A stretch of DNA of 9,558 nucleotides from positions 7,357 to 16,914 of the forward strand of contig DHQH01000032.1 of assembly GCA_002410125.1 (NCBI GenBank), read 5' to 3'. Every line of letters begins with the position of its first letter. Position 1 is the stretch's first letter. Below, one piece after another: positions 1 through 5,873 of the stretch. The DNA comes from Alphaproteobacteria bacterium UBA5343 (GTDB lineage Bacteria > Pseudomonadota > Alphaproteobacteria > RF32 > UBA5343). Both the position numbers and the translations under genes were made by a program. The notes beneath the pieces were generated by a model, which did no database searches, was not told the origin of the DNA, and saw only the letters and a list, made by a program, of their open reading frames with translations.

Positions 1-132
1 AGCTACTAACATACCAACAGCCCCCAAAACATTCCCTTGCCTTGCGGTTTCTGGAGTTGAAAGACCTCTAATAGATAAAATAAATAAAATACTAGCTAAT
101 AAATAAGCAAAAGACATTAAAGTACTCATCAT
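1..132 (-). CDS. pntB: NAD(P) transhydrogenase beta subunit, N-terminal fragment
   Basis: Only the first 44 codons are inside the window; the gene continues past the left edge. The product is the membrane and NADP(H)-binding subunit of the proton-translocating transhydrogenase, which reduces NADP+ with NADH using the proton gradient across the inner membrane. The visible part begins MMSTLMSFAYLLASILFILS, a first transmembrane helix, followed by the conserved stretch IRGLSTPETARQGN and the start of the next helix, which is the usual PntB opening. The ATG at 130-132 overlaps the TGA of pntAB (129-131) as ATGA, so the two genes are translationally coupled. An AGGAG motif lies 5 bases upstream of the first ATG and 8 bases upstream of the second, so either methionine could be the start. 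Identification is firm from motif, length and gene order. Confidence 0.93.
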   Translation of the reverse strand, partial: MMSTLMSFAYLLASILFILSIRGLSTPETARQGNVLGAVGMLVA

Positions 133-533
133 TTTTTCTCCTTTTTCTTAAACATTGCCAGCATTCTTTGTGAAACCACAAATCCGCCAAAAATATTAAT
201 TGAAGCAAGCATCACTGCAGCAAAACCAAGCCATTTAGAAATTGCATTATCACCAATCACACCCGCTGATAATATTGCTCCAACAATAACTACTCCAGAA
301 ATAGCATTAGAAACGCTCATTAAAGGCGAATGAAGTGCAGGAGTAACTCTCCACACCACAAAATAACCGACAAAACAAGCTAAAATAAACACAGTAACTA
401 GCATCCAAAAATCACCACCAATCACACCACCATTATTAGCCATAATTATAGCCTGTTCAGCGATTCTATTAGCTTCATCAGCCAACTTCATCGCATCGTC
501 TAACATAACTTCAGAATTATTCACTCTCAACAC
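129..533 (-). CDS. pntAB: NAD(P) transhydrogenase alpha-2 subunit (PntAB)
   Basis: This is the small membrane subunit of a three-gene transhydrogenase. It supplies helices of the proton-translocating domain that joins PntAA (NAD site) to PntB (NADP site). Three hydrophobic segments are visible at about residues 43-61, 74-93 and 102-121. They flank the family hallmark VVWRVTPALHSPLMSVSNAI (59-78), which leads into a glycine-rich helix. The C terminus is a lysine-rich cytoplasmic tail (KKKEKK). The length of 134 residues is normal for the split form; in E. coli this segment is fused to PntAA. The start is uncertain. GTG at 531-533 has AAGGA 6 bases upstream, while GTG at 522-524 has AGGGAG 8 bases upstream and would give a protein 3 residues shorter. 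The first 40 residues form a polar, probably helical arm with no strong conservation that I recognise. The 3' end overlaps pntB. Confidence 0.95.
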   Translation of the reverse strand: MLRVNNSEVMLDDAMKLADEANRIAEQAIIMANNGGVIGGDFWMLVTVFILACFVGYFVVWRVTPALHSPLMSVSNAISGVVIVGAILSAGVIGDNAISKWLGFAAVMLASINIFGGFVVSQRMLAMFKKKEKK

Positions 534-546
534 TCCCTTTCCTTTT

Positions 547-584
547 TGTCATTACTAGGGTTTTAGCCCGTGACAATCTAGTAA
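547..584 (-). promoter_or_regulatory. inverted-repeat structure between pntAA and pntAB
   Basis: Two sets of inverted repeats interleave here. TGTCA (547-551) pairs with TGACA (571-575), enclosing GGG (558-560) and CCC (567-569) around a 6-base loop. TTACTAG (552-558) pairs perfectly with CTAGTAA (578-584). The two outer helices cross, so in RNA they would be alternatives or a pseudoknot. In the minus-strand mRNA the structure ends directly before the purine-rich pntAB ribosome binding site. It has no T-run typical of a terminator. A role in pntAB translation or mRNA processing is inference only. Confidence 0.35.
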
Positions 585-641
585 CTAATTTATAAACTAT
601 ACTTTCACTTCTATTATCTCAATTTATAGCACAATGAAAAA

Positions 642-1754
642 TTAAGAGGCAATTAATTGCCCTCCCCAAGAGATAACAGTTCCTTTTACTAACTCATCTT
701 CAAAATCAAAATTAATTAACTCACCTTCTTTACTAATAAAAGGAGTTACAAAATTAAGAATATTTTTCGCATATAATTTGCTTGAATCTTGAGAAACTTT
801 AGTAGCTAAATTATCACCAGAAATTATTTTAACACCATCAGTTTCAACTATTTTTTCTAGCTTACTGCCTTCAATATTTCCACCATTTGCAACTGCCATA
901 TCAACTAACACTGAACCAGCTTTCATAGTTTTCACCATCTCTTTTGTAATAAGCCTTGGTGCTGGTTTACCAGGAATTAAAGCAGTTGTAATAACAATAT
1001 CAGCTTTTGCAACTTCTTCTGCAATTTTTTCTGCTTGTTTCTTTTTATATTCTTCTGACATTTCCTTAGCATATCCAGCTTTGGTTTCACCATCACCATC
1101 CATATTTTCAACTTCTACAAACCGCCCACCTAACGATTCAACTTGCTCTTTCACAGCAGCTCTAACGTCAAAGGCATATACAACTGCACCTAGTCTTTTA
1201 GCTGTTGCAATTGCTTGCAGACCTGCAACCCCAGCTCCCATAATCAAAACCCTAGCAGGAGCAACAGTACCTGCTGCAGTCATCATCATAGGTATTGCTT
1301 TATTAAAATGATAAATAGCATCAATAACAGCTCTATATCCTGCAAGATTTGATTGAGAAGATAAAATGTCTGATGACTGTGCACGAGAAATACGAGGCAT
1401 CATTTCCATCGCAATTAAGTCAATTTCATTATCAGCATAAATTTTAGCAATTTTTTCATTTGCAAATATTTCTGCATTACATAAATGCACACAAGATTTT
1501 TGTAGTTTTTTAACTTCTTTTTCATCTATCGACCAAAGAGATAATAACATATCAGCATTTTTTAAAATATCCGCTCTTGAAACAATTTTAGCCCCAACTA
1601 ATTCATAATCTTTATTTGATATTCCAGATAAAACACCTGCATCTTTTTCAATTAAAACTTCAAAACCATAATTTACAAATTTCTTCACAACCTCTGGAAC
1701 ACTAGCAACTCGAGCTTCCCCAGTTTTTGTCTCTTTAACAACTGCAATCTTCAT
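642..1754 (-). CDS. pntAA: NAD(P) transhydrogenase alpha-1 subunit (PntAA)
   Basis: This is the soluble NAD(H)-binding subunit (domain I) of the transhydrogenase, which passes hydride to NADP+ on PntB. It belongs to the alanine dehydrogenase/PNT family. From the ATG at 1752-1754 it is 370 residues and opens MKIAVVKET, typical for the family. The upstream GAAGGAAGAG ribosome binding site supports this ATG over an in-frame TTG 18 bases upstream. The loop RISRAQSSDILSSQSN (residues 121-136) carries the Arg, Gln, Asp and Ser that contact NAD in the Rhodospirillum rubrum enzyme. The Rossmann motif GAGVAG lies at 173-178, with the ribose-binding Asp of FDVR at 196. The mobile loop with GYAKEMSEEY is at 227-236. 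It is the first gene of the pntAA-pntAB-pntB series. A 108-base gap separates it from pntAB, unusually long beside the overlapping pntAB/pntB junction. I see no convincing -35/-10 pair upstream. Confidence 0.97.
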   Translation of the reverse strand: MKIAVVKETKTGEARVASVPEVVKKFVNYGFEVLIEKDAGVLSGISNKDYELVGAKIVSRADILKNADMLLSLWSIDEKEVKKLQKSCVHLCNAEIFANEKIAKIYADNEIDLIAMEMMPRISRAQSSDILSSQSNLAGYRAVIDAIYHFNKAIPMMMTAAGTVAPARVLIMGAGVAGLQAIATAKRLGAVVYAFDVRAAVKEQVESLGGRFVEVENMDGDGETKAGYAKEMSEEYKKKQAEKIAEEVAKADIVITTALIPGKPAPRLITKEMVKTMKAGSVLVDMAVANGGNIEGSKLEKIVETDGVKIISGDNLATKVSQDSSKLYAKNILNFVTPFISKEGELINFDFEDELVKGTVISWGGQLIAS

Positions 1755-1841
1755 ATTTATCTCTTCCTTCAAAAACTAACAATACAATATAATATAATGA
1801 TAATATAGTTTACCTACACTCAAAATATAACCCCTATACAC

Positions 1842-1871
1842 AAAAAAGTCGGCAAAACCGACTTTTTTTTT
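1842..1871. terminator. bidirectional Rho-independent terminator
   Basis: The stem AAAAAAGTCGG (1842-1852) pairs with CCGACTTTTTT (1858-1868) around the loop CAAAA. On the plus strand it ends in nine Ts (1863-1871); on the minus strand it ends in six. It would stop any minus-strand read-through from gapR before pntAA, or any plus-strand antisense transcript leaving the pntAA promoter region. No plus-strand gene precedes it in the window. Confidence 0.8.
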
Positions 1872-1971
1872 ATATTTCAAATTCTACTACCAACACCTCT
1901 ACCACAAAATCTTTAGTTATAAAATGCAGTAGATTTATAATTTTTGATTATATGAGATAGATAATAAGAAT

Positions 1972-2018
1972 TAAGAAAATCCAAAACTTGAGCCTAGCAA
2001 TTCATAGGTGAGTTTTGG
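1972..2018 (-). terminator. probable gapR terminator
   Basis: CCAAAACT (1981-1988) pairs with AGTTTTGG (2011-2018), and the inner arms CCTA (1993-1996) and TAGG (2005-2008) extend the stem past a small asymmetric bulge. On the minus strand the hairpin is followed by ATTTTCTT. It lies 35 bases after the gapR stop codon, the expected place for its transcription end. The 100 bases between this hairpin and the next terminator (1872-1971) contain no gene that I can support. Confidence 0.6.
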
Positions 2019-2053
2019 TTTATTCAAAAATTCTGTATTAGGTGACCATAGAA

Positions 2054-2296
2054 TCACAAGTTAAGGGCTTTTTTGTAGAGATCCAACATATACTCTTGCT
2101 CATCACGATCTGTTGCATCCATTTTTCTAAGTTTTACGACTGTTCTTAGGGTTTTTGCATCGAAACCATTACTTTTAGCTTCGGCATAGATATCTCTAAT
2201 ATCACTGGCTATGTTTGCTTTCTCTTCTTCTAGTCGTTCGATTCTTTCAACGATTGAGTTTAATTGATCGGCTGCAATTCCACCAACTTCTGTCAT
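2054..2296 (-). CDS. gapR: GapR family nucleoid-associated protein (DUF2312)
   Basis: This is an 80-residue cytoplasmic DNA-binding protein. In Caulobacter, GapR binds overtwisted, AT-rich DNA ahead of replication and transcription machinery and stimulates gyrase and topoisomerase IV. The family pattern is clear: IAADQLNSIVERIERLEEEK (residues 7-26) forms the N-terminal coiled coil. It is followed by DIYAEAKSNGFD and then the basic segment RTVVKLRKMDATDRDEQEYM, ending DLYKKAL. The start at 2294-2296 (MTEVGGIAADQL) fits the usual family length and has AAGGA 7 bases upstream. The reading frame stays open 29 codons further upstream, but that stretch is AT-rich promoter DNA and does not resemble the family. 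The gene is divergent from pyk, separated by 88 bases, with its own promoter and terminator. From memory, DUF2312, pyk and rpmJ are often close together in alphaproteobacteria. Confidence 0.95.
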   Translation of the reverse strand: MTEVGGIAADQLNSIVERIERLEEEKANIASDIRDIYAEAKSNGFDAKTLRTVVKLRKMDATDRDEQEYMLDLYKKALNL

Positions 2297-2317
2297 TTTT
2301 TTCTTTCCTTTTCTTAA

Positions 2318-2347
2318 TTGTTTGTTTATATGATTACTATATATATT
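2318..2347 (+). promoter_or_regulatory. possible pyk promoter
   Basis: On the plus strand TTGTTT (2318-2323) and TATATT (2342-2347) are 18 bases apart, predicting a start near 2354, within the 12-base palindrome and about 30 bases before the pyk ATG. The region is so AT-rich that other -10 boxes are possible, so this is only the best candidate. Confidence 0.35.
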
Positions 2348-2354
2348 AAAATAG

Positions 2355-2383
2355 TTTATAAACTTTAAAGAATGGAATTTCAA
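2355..2383 (-). promoter_or_regulatory. gapR sigma70-type promoter
   Basis: On the minus strand TTGAAA (2378-2383) and TATAAA (2355-2360) are separated by exactly 17 bases, giving a predicted start near 2348 and a leader of about 50 bases. The -10 box sits inside the perfect palindrome AGTTTATAAACT (2353-2364), a possible operator. The -35 box lies within the last bases before the pyk ATG. Confidence 0.6.
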
Positions 2384-2384
2384 T

Positions 2385-3797
2385 ATGGTTCATACGAGTT
2401 ATGCAAAAATTTTATCAACATTAGGTCCTGCGACATCTGACAAGAGGACTATTGAGAGACTTGTTGAGGCTGGAGCAGATGCTTTTAGACTTAATTTTAG
2501 TCATGGTGAATATGCAGAACATCAACAAAGATTAGAATATATAAGAGAAATCGCTGATGAAAAACAAATGAATATTGCTATTCTTGCTGATCTTCAAGGG
2601 CCAAAGCTTAGAATTGGTCAATTTAAGGATGGAAAAATCAAACTTAAGAAGGGGCAAGAATTTAAACTTGATATGGATAATAAACTTGGCGATGAGACTA
2701 GAGTTTGCTTACCTCATAAAGAAATTTTTGCAGCGATGAAACCTAAGACTCATTTATTATTAAATGATGGTAATGTTAAGTTATTAATTAAAAAATGCTC
2801 TAAAAAAAATGCTGTTTGTGAAGTGATTGAAGGAACTGAATTATCAGATAAAAAGGGCGTAAATGTTCCTGATGTTACTTTACCTATTTCTGCTTTAACT
2901 AAAAAGGATAAGGAGGATTTAGAATTTGCATTAAGCCTTGGAGTTGATTGGGTTGCACTATCTTTTGTTCAAACTGCAGATGATGTAAAAATGGCTAAAA
3001 AATTAATTAAAGAAAGAGCTAAGCTTATTTGTAAGATTGAAAAACCAAATGCGGTTGATAATATCAAAGAAATTGCAGATTTATCTGATGCAATTATGAT
3101 TGCTAGGGGTGATTTAGGTGTTGAATGTCCTATTCAAACAGTTCCTGTATTACAAAAACGAATTATCAAAATTTGTAGAGCTAGGGGTAAGCCTGTCATT
3201 GTTGCAACTCAAATGTTAGAATCAATGATAACTAATGCTTTTCCAACTAGAGCAGAAGTATCTGATGTTGCTAATGCTGTTTATGAAGGTGTTGACACGG
3301 TTATGTTATCAGGAGAAACTGCTGTTGGAGCTCACCCTGTACTTGTCGTTAAGACTATGGATAAAATCATTAGCGAAGTTGAAACCAACAAACAACATAA
3401 ACTTCTTATGGAAGCAACCAGACCTAAGAGTAAAAGCGCAGAAAGTTGTGCTATTACTAGTGCTGCAAGACAAGTTGCACAAACATTAGATGCAGCTGCA
3501 ATTGTAACCTTTACAACTTCTGGGACCACTACCCTTAACGCTACCAGAGAACGTCCATGCTTACCGATTATGGCACTAACTCCTTGTATTAAAACTGCTA
3601 GACAATTATCACTTCTGTGGGGTGTTCAAAGTTTTGTAGTTAAAGACTTCTCTGATTTTGAAAAAGTAGAGCAAAATGCTATAGAATTTGCAAAAAAACA
3701 CCGACTTGCTAAAAAAGGTGATAAACTGGTCGTAACTTCTGGCTTTCCATTAAATATTGAAGGTATTACAAATAATCTAAGAATTGTAACTGTATAG
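2385..3797 (+). CDS. pyk: pyruvate kinase
   Basis: This enzyme catalyses the last step of glycolysis, phosphoenolpyruvate plus ADP to pyruvate plus ATP, in the cytoplasm. At 470 residues it is full length. The N-terminal barrel begins AKILSTLGPATSDKRTIERL, with RLNFSHG at 35-41. The B domain follows DLQGPKLRIG (69-78). The active-site signature CKIEKPNAVDNI has Lys217 and the metal ligand Glu219; RGDLGVE (241-247) holds metal ligand Asp243. ATQMLESMI and PTRAEVSDVANAV complete the barrel. The C-terminal domain has TFTTSGTTTLNATRERP (375-391), the usual effector region. DLQGPKLRI carries Leu, Gln, Lys and Ile where potassium-dependent enzymes have Thr, Lys, Glu and Thr, as in E. coli PykA, so K+-independent activity is likely. 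The start has only a weak GGA 9 bases upstream. The gene is divergent from gapR and is followed by a clear terminator. Confidence 0.98.
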   Translation: MVHTSYAKILSTLGPATSDKRTIERLVEAGADAFRLNFSHGEYAEHQQRLEYIREIADEKQMNIAILADLQGPKLRIGQFKDGKIKLKKGQEFKLDMDNKLGDETRVCLPHKEIFAAMKPKTHLLLNDGNVKLLIKKCSKKNAVCEVIEGTELSDKKGVNVPDVTLPISALTKKDKEDLEFALSLGVDWVALSFVQTADDVKMAKKLIKERAKLICKIEKPNAVDNIKEIADLSDAIMIARGDLGVECPIQTVPVLQKRIIKICRARGKPVIVATQMLESMITNAFPTRAEVSDVANAVYEGVDTVMLSGETAVGAHPVLVVKTMDKIISEVETNKQHKLLMEATRPKSKSAESCAITSAARQVAQTLDAAAIVTFTTSGTTTLNATRERPCLPIMALTPCIKTARQLSLLWGVQSFVVKDFSDFEKVEQNAIEFAKKHRLAKKGDKLVVTSGFPLNIEGITNNLRIVTV

Positions 3798-3813
3798 CCT
3801 TTAACTAATATAT

Positions 3814-3841
3814 AAAAAGAGGCTCTAACAGCCTCTTTTTT
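3814..3841 (+). terminator. pyk Rho-independent terminator
   Basis: AAAAAGAGGC (3814-3823) pairs perfectly with GCCTCTTTTT (3831-3840) around a 7-base loop and ends in six Ts. It begins 17 bases after the pyk stop codon. The A-run on the other side could let it work on the minus strand as well. Confidence 0.88.
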
Positions 3842-3957
3842 CACCAAACAACAAAAAAAGCACCCAAAAATGGATACTCTCATAAACTTCTTTTAAATGA
3901 GAAAATTTTTTAATGAGTTAGAAGGTTGTTTGCGACTATTAGTAACCATCAGACAAC

Positions 3958-3980
3958 AAAAAACACTCTTAAAAGAGTGC
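3958..3980 (-). terminator. rpmJ-side Rho-independent terminator
   Basis: CACTCTT (3964-3970) and AAGAGTG (3973-3979) form a perfect short hairpin. On the minus strand it is followed by six Ts (3963-3958). It is the first convincing terminator downstream of rpmJ, implying an rpmJ 3' untranslated region of about 135 bases that includes the nested palindrome at 4030-4071. Confidence 0.7.
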
Positions 3981-4029
3981 TCTTTGTAAACTTATATTCT
4001 AGCTCTTTTTTTTGAGATGAATTTTAGGA

Positions 4030-4071
4030 GTTTAATTACAATATGTAGCTACCTACATGAGATAATTAAAC
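4030..4071. repeat. 42-base nested palindrome downstream of rpmJ
   Basis: GTTTAATTA (4030-4038) is a perfect inverted match of TAATTAAAC (4063-4071). Inside, ATGTAG (4043-4048) matches CTACAT (4053-4058). The two stems are separated by 4-base internal loops on each side (CAAT and GAGA) and closed by a 4-base loop, so the whole is symmetric. Neither strand has a T-run right after it, so it is not a standard terminator. It could be a protein-binding site, a cruciform or an mRNA-stabilising hairpin. Confidence 0.6.
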
Positions 4072-4095
4072 GACAACAAAGTCACTCAAAAAAAT

Positions 4096-4221
4096 CTATC
4101 CTTGAACTGCTTTAAATTTTGGGTTCTTCTTATTTATAACAAAAACTCTACCTTTTCTACGAACGATTTTGCAGTCTTTGCTACGATTTTTTAATGTTTT
4201 TAATGATGATGCTACTTTCAT
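4096..4221 (-). CDS. rpmJ: 50S ribosomal protein L36, zinc-free form
   Basis: This is a 41-residue protein of the large ribosomal subunit, beginning MKVASSLKTLKNRSKDCKIV and ending NKKNPKFKAVQG. The basic block VRRKGRVFVIN and the C-terminal KxxQG are diagnostic. The zinc-binding form has three cysteines and one histidine; here only Cys17 remains, as in the YkgO-type version normal in alphaproteobacteria, so no zinc site is expected. The start at 4219-4221 matches the family and has AGGA 8 bases upstream. The frame is open 24 codons further upstream, but those codons lie over the promoter. The gene is transcribed alone, convergent with pyk and divergent from the exported protein at 4395. Confidence 0.96.
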   Translation of the reverse strand: MKVASSLKTLKNRSKDCKIVRRKGRVFVINKKNPKFKAVQG

Positions 4222-4264
4222 TTTCTTTATCCTATTTTCTTTATTTTCATCAAATGTTTGCCTA

Positions 4265-4293
4265 TGTTTAATCTTTCTCAGCTTATTTGTCAA
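4265..4293 (-). promoter_or_regulatory. rpmJ sigma70-type promoter
   Basis: On the minus strand a consensus -35 box TTGACA (4288-4293) lies 17 bases from TAAACA (4265-4270), a weak -10 box. The predicted start is near 4258, about 37 bases before the rpmJ ATG. The perfect -35 box makes the call reasonable despite the poor -10. Confidence 0.55.
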
Positions 4294-4336
4294 TTAATAT
4301 TTTCAAAATTTGTTATAAAAACAATAATAACTGCTA

Positions 4337-4365
4337 TTGAGATATAGTTTTTTTGGATATATAAT
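4337..4365 (+). promoter_or_regulatory. strong sigma70-type promoter for the exported protein gene
   Basis: TTGAGA (4337-4342) and a perfect TATAAT (4360-4365) are separated by exactly 17 bases. The predicted start is near 4372, giving a leader of about 23 bases before the ATG at 4395. It is the best promoter match I found in the window. Confidence 0.75.
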
Positions 4366-4394
4366 GCTTAAAAACAATCATTAATGGACTAGAT

Positions 4395-4871
4395 ATGAAA
4401 AAATTTATTGCTTTATTTTGTATTTCTTTATGTATTTCTTTTAATGCTGAGGCCTCTTATGTAGATGAAATGGAAGAACTTGGCACTATGGCTGGTATTG
4501 GTCTTGCTTGTAAGGCCTCTAAATTTGAGACTTTTGAGATGATTTCTGCGGCTATACTTCGAGCTAAAGCAACTAGTCAGAAACAAGAAAATAAAGGTAT
4601 TATAGCATATAACACTGCTAAGGCTAATTCTTATACAAAACAAATCAACAGCAAGTTAATGCCTTGTAACGAGGTTAAGTCCAGATTTGACAATCAACAA
4701 ATTTTTGAAACTGTTATTTATAAGAACGGAACTGTTACCACACCTGATGGTAAAACAATAAGCCCTAGAATAGCCTATGATGTTTCTACTAACAACTCTA
4801 AGACTTATCACATAAACCAACCTAAATTACCTAAAAAAACGGCCCCAGCAATTGGTCATATTTCTAGATAA
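4395..4871 (+). CDS. exported protein of unknown function
   Basis: I do not recognise this 158-residue protein. It has a clear signal peptide: Lys2 and Lys3, a hydrophobic core (IALFCISLCIS, 5-15) and a likely signal peptidase I site after AEA (18-20), so it should be periplasmic or secreted. The lack of Cys just after the cleavage site argues against a lipoprotein. The mature part has an alpha-helical-looking region (about 21-85) with Cys39, then Cys91. These are the only two mature cysteines and could form a disulfide. The segment IYKNGTVTTPDGKTISPR (108-125) looks like a beta hairpin, and the tail is rich in Pro and Lys. A strong promoter precedes it, but the ribosome binding site is weak (GGA 6 bases upstream). 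Its stop codon directly abuts that of the convergent gene, with no terminator between. A real gene is likely from the signal peptide and promoter. Confidence 0.8.
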   Translation: MKKFIALFCISLCISFNAEASYVDEMEELGTMAGIGLACKASKFETFEMISAAILRAKATSQKQENKGIIAYNTAKANSYTKQINSKLMPCNEVKSRFDNQQIFETVIYKNGTVTTPDGKTISPRIAYDVSTNNSKTYHINQPKLPKKTAPAIGHISR

Positions 4872-5873
4872 TTAATCAATCAAATTTGCAGTACTTAATA
4901 ATTCTATTGGTGGAAATAGTCCTAATTTCTTAGCCCATTTCATATTTATTATCATGGATGGAGTTTTCGGACTATCTATTCTAATCTCTCGAGGATTTAT
5001 ATCTTTTACGAGTATTTTATAGGCTTTTTTAGCTGCTAATTGCCCTATATTATAATAATGGTGCGATACACTATAAAGAGCCTTAGAAGATTTCACATTC
5101 TTCTCTGCTACCGAAAATAAAGGAATATTTCTCTTTAATGCTGCTTTTGATACTATTTCTATATTATCATTCACAAAAGCATCAACCCCAATATAAATCA
5201 TATCAGCTCCACGCTCTGCTAGTTTATATACGAGATATTCAAGACTATCTGCCATTGGCTCACCTTTATCATTCACCACCACCTCTTCTTCAACTAAGGT
5301 AAAGTCTTTTAGTTTCGCAACATTTCTAAGAGCATCAATATTAACAATTGAGTTTTGCTCTAGTGGATTATAGACTACCCCTAATTTTTTAAATGGAATA
5401 TAAGAATAAGCCTTGGTAATTTGAGTTTCAATATTTGGAATATTAATCACTCCTGTTATATTTCTCTCAGATGATAACTCTGACTTCACCAACCCAACTT
5501 CTACTGGTTGCGATACTACCATAAAGACCCCAGGCACATCTGTAATATAATTCCCAATAGTACAATCATTATGATTACCAAACATTGCTATAGCCGAAAC
5601 TGTTCCCCAAGTCACAACCAGATCAACATCGCTATTTTCTACTTCATCAATAAATTTCTCAAAACTTTTTACATCTCGCTTAGCATCTCTTAAAATGAAT
5701 TCAGCCTTTACACCCCTTTTAACCAAATACTCCTGAAATCCAATACAAGCATCATCACAACCATTCCACAAAGCCATATATATATTATATGTATTAGAAA
5801 TCTCAGCTTTTACCCCAAAAGGAAAAACCAACAATAAAGCCAACATCAACATCTTATAAATTCTAGAAATCAT
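4872..5873 (-). CDS. periplasmic substrate-binding protein, ABC_sub_bind (TrpX-like) family
   Basis: This 333-residue protein has an N-terminal signal peptide (hydrophobic 8-20, likely cleavage after VKA at 23) and a two-lobe periplasmic-binding fold of the PF04392 type. Family features include VDLVVTWGTVSAIAMF (83-98) in lobe one, and PGVFMVVSQPVEVGLV (114-129) followed by RNITGV (137-142) at the hinge. KKLGVVYNPLEQNS (162-175) opens lobe two, and GADMIYIGVDAFVNDN (222-237) is typical of ligand-cleft strands. Relatives bind small ligands such as aromatic amino acids; the ligand here is unknown. Cys39 and Cys43 (CDDAC) and Cys104 could form a disulfide. It has no lipobox, so it should be soluble. 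The ATG lies inside the end of the upstream sensor-like gene (11-base overlap), with AGGAG 6 bases before it. No permease or ATPase gene follows, which suggests a sensory rather than transport role. Confidence 0.85.
   Translation of the reverse strand: MISRIYKMLMLALLLVFPFGVKAEISNTYNIYMALWNGCDDACIGFQEYLVKRGVKAEFILRDAKRDVKSFEKFIDEVENSDVDLVVTWGTVSAIAMFGNHNDCTIGNYITDVPGVFMVVSQPVEVGLVKSELSSERNITGVINIPNIETQITKAYSYIPFKKLGVVYNPLEQNSIVNIDALRNVAKLKDFTLVEEEVVVNDKGEPMADSLEYLVYKLAERGADMIYIGVDAFVNDNIEIVSKAALKRNIPLFSVAEKNVKSSKALYSVSHHYYNIGQLAAKKAYKILVKDINPREIRIDSPKTPSMIINMKWAKKLGLFPPIELLSTANLID

Larger units (their letters stand above)
3848..4087. repeat. spacer with three degenerate repeat starts
   Basis: The 298-base space between pyk and rpmJ has no gene. 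The motif ACAACAAA followed by a CAC core occurs at 3848, 3953 and 4073, about 105 and 120 bases apart. The first two copies also share TAAACTT about 35 bases on, and later a T-run followed by GATGA or AATGA. This looks like a decayed tandem duplication, but the similarity is weak and the DNA is compositionally simple. Other hairpins include GTTGTTTG (3926-3933) with CAGACAAC (3950-3957). Confidence 0.25.

Noticed and set aside
1081..1311. A 76-codon plus-strand frame inside pntAA
   Set aside because: It is an antisense shadow of the conserved NAD-binding region and has no independent coding evidence.
1755..1841. A promoter for pntAA using TTGAGT at about 1821-1826 on the minus strand
   Set aside because: No acceptable -10 box lies at 16-18 bases; the region must hold a promoter, but I cannot place it.
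1870..1947. A minus-strand open frame of 25 codons ending exactly at the terminator, with a GTG in its middle
   Set aside because: It has no ATG, no convincing ribosome binding site and an ordinary length for AT-rich DNA; I keep it only as a hint of a lost gene.
2297..2383. An N-terminal extension of 29 residues for GapR
   Set aside because: It covers the promoter, does not resemble the family and would bypass a good ribosome binding site in front of the 2296 start.
3332..3529. A 65-codon minus-strand frame inside pyk
   Set aside because: It is antisense to highly conserved pyruvate kinase codons and has no promoter or ribosome binding site.
3626..3883. An 85-codon minus-strand frame across the pyk end and its terminator
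   Set aside because: It runs through the terminator hairpin and is antisense to conserved pyk sequence.
3878..3911. A second plus-strand terminator, TCTCAT with ATGAGA followed by a T-run
   Set aside because: The stem is six AT-rich pairs with a 13-base loop, and the pyk terminator just upstream is far stronger.
4222..4293. An N-terminal extension of 24 residues for L36
   Set aside because: Family length is 41 residues from the ATG at 4221, and the extension overlaps the -35 and -10 boxes.
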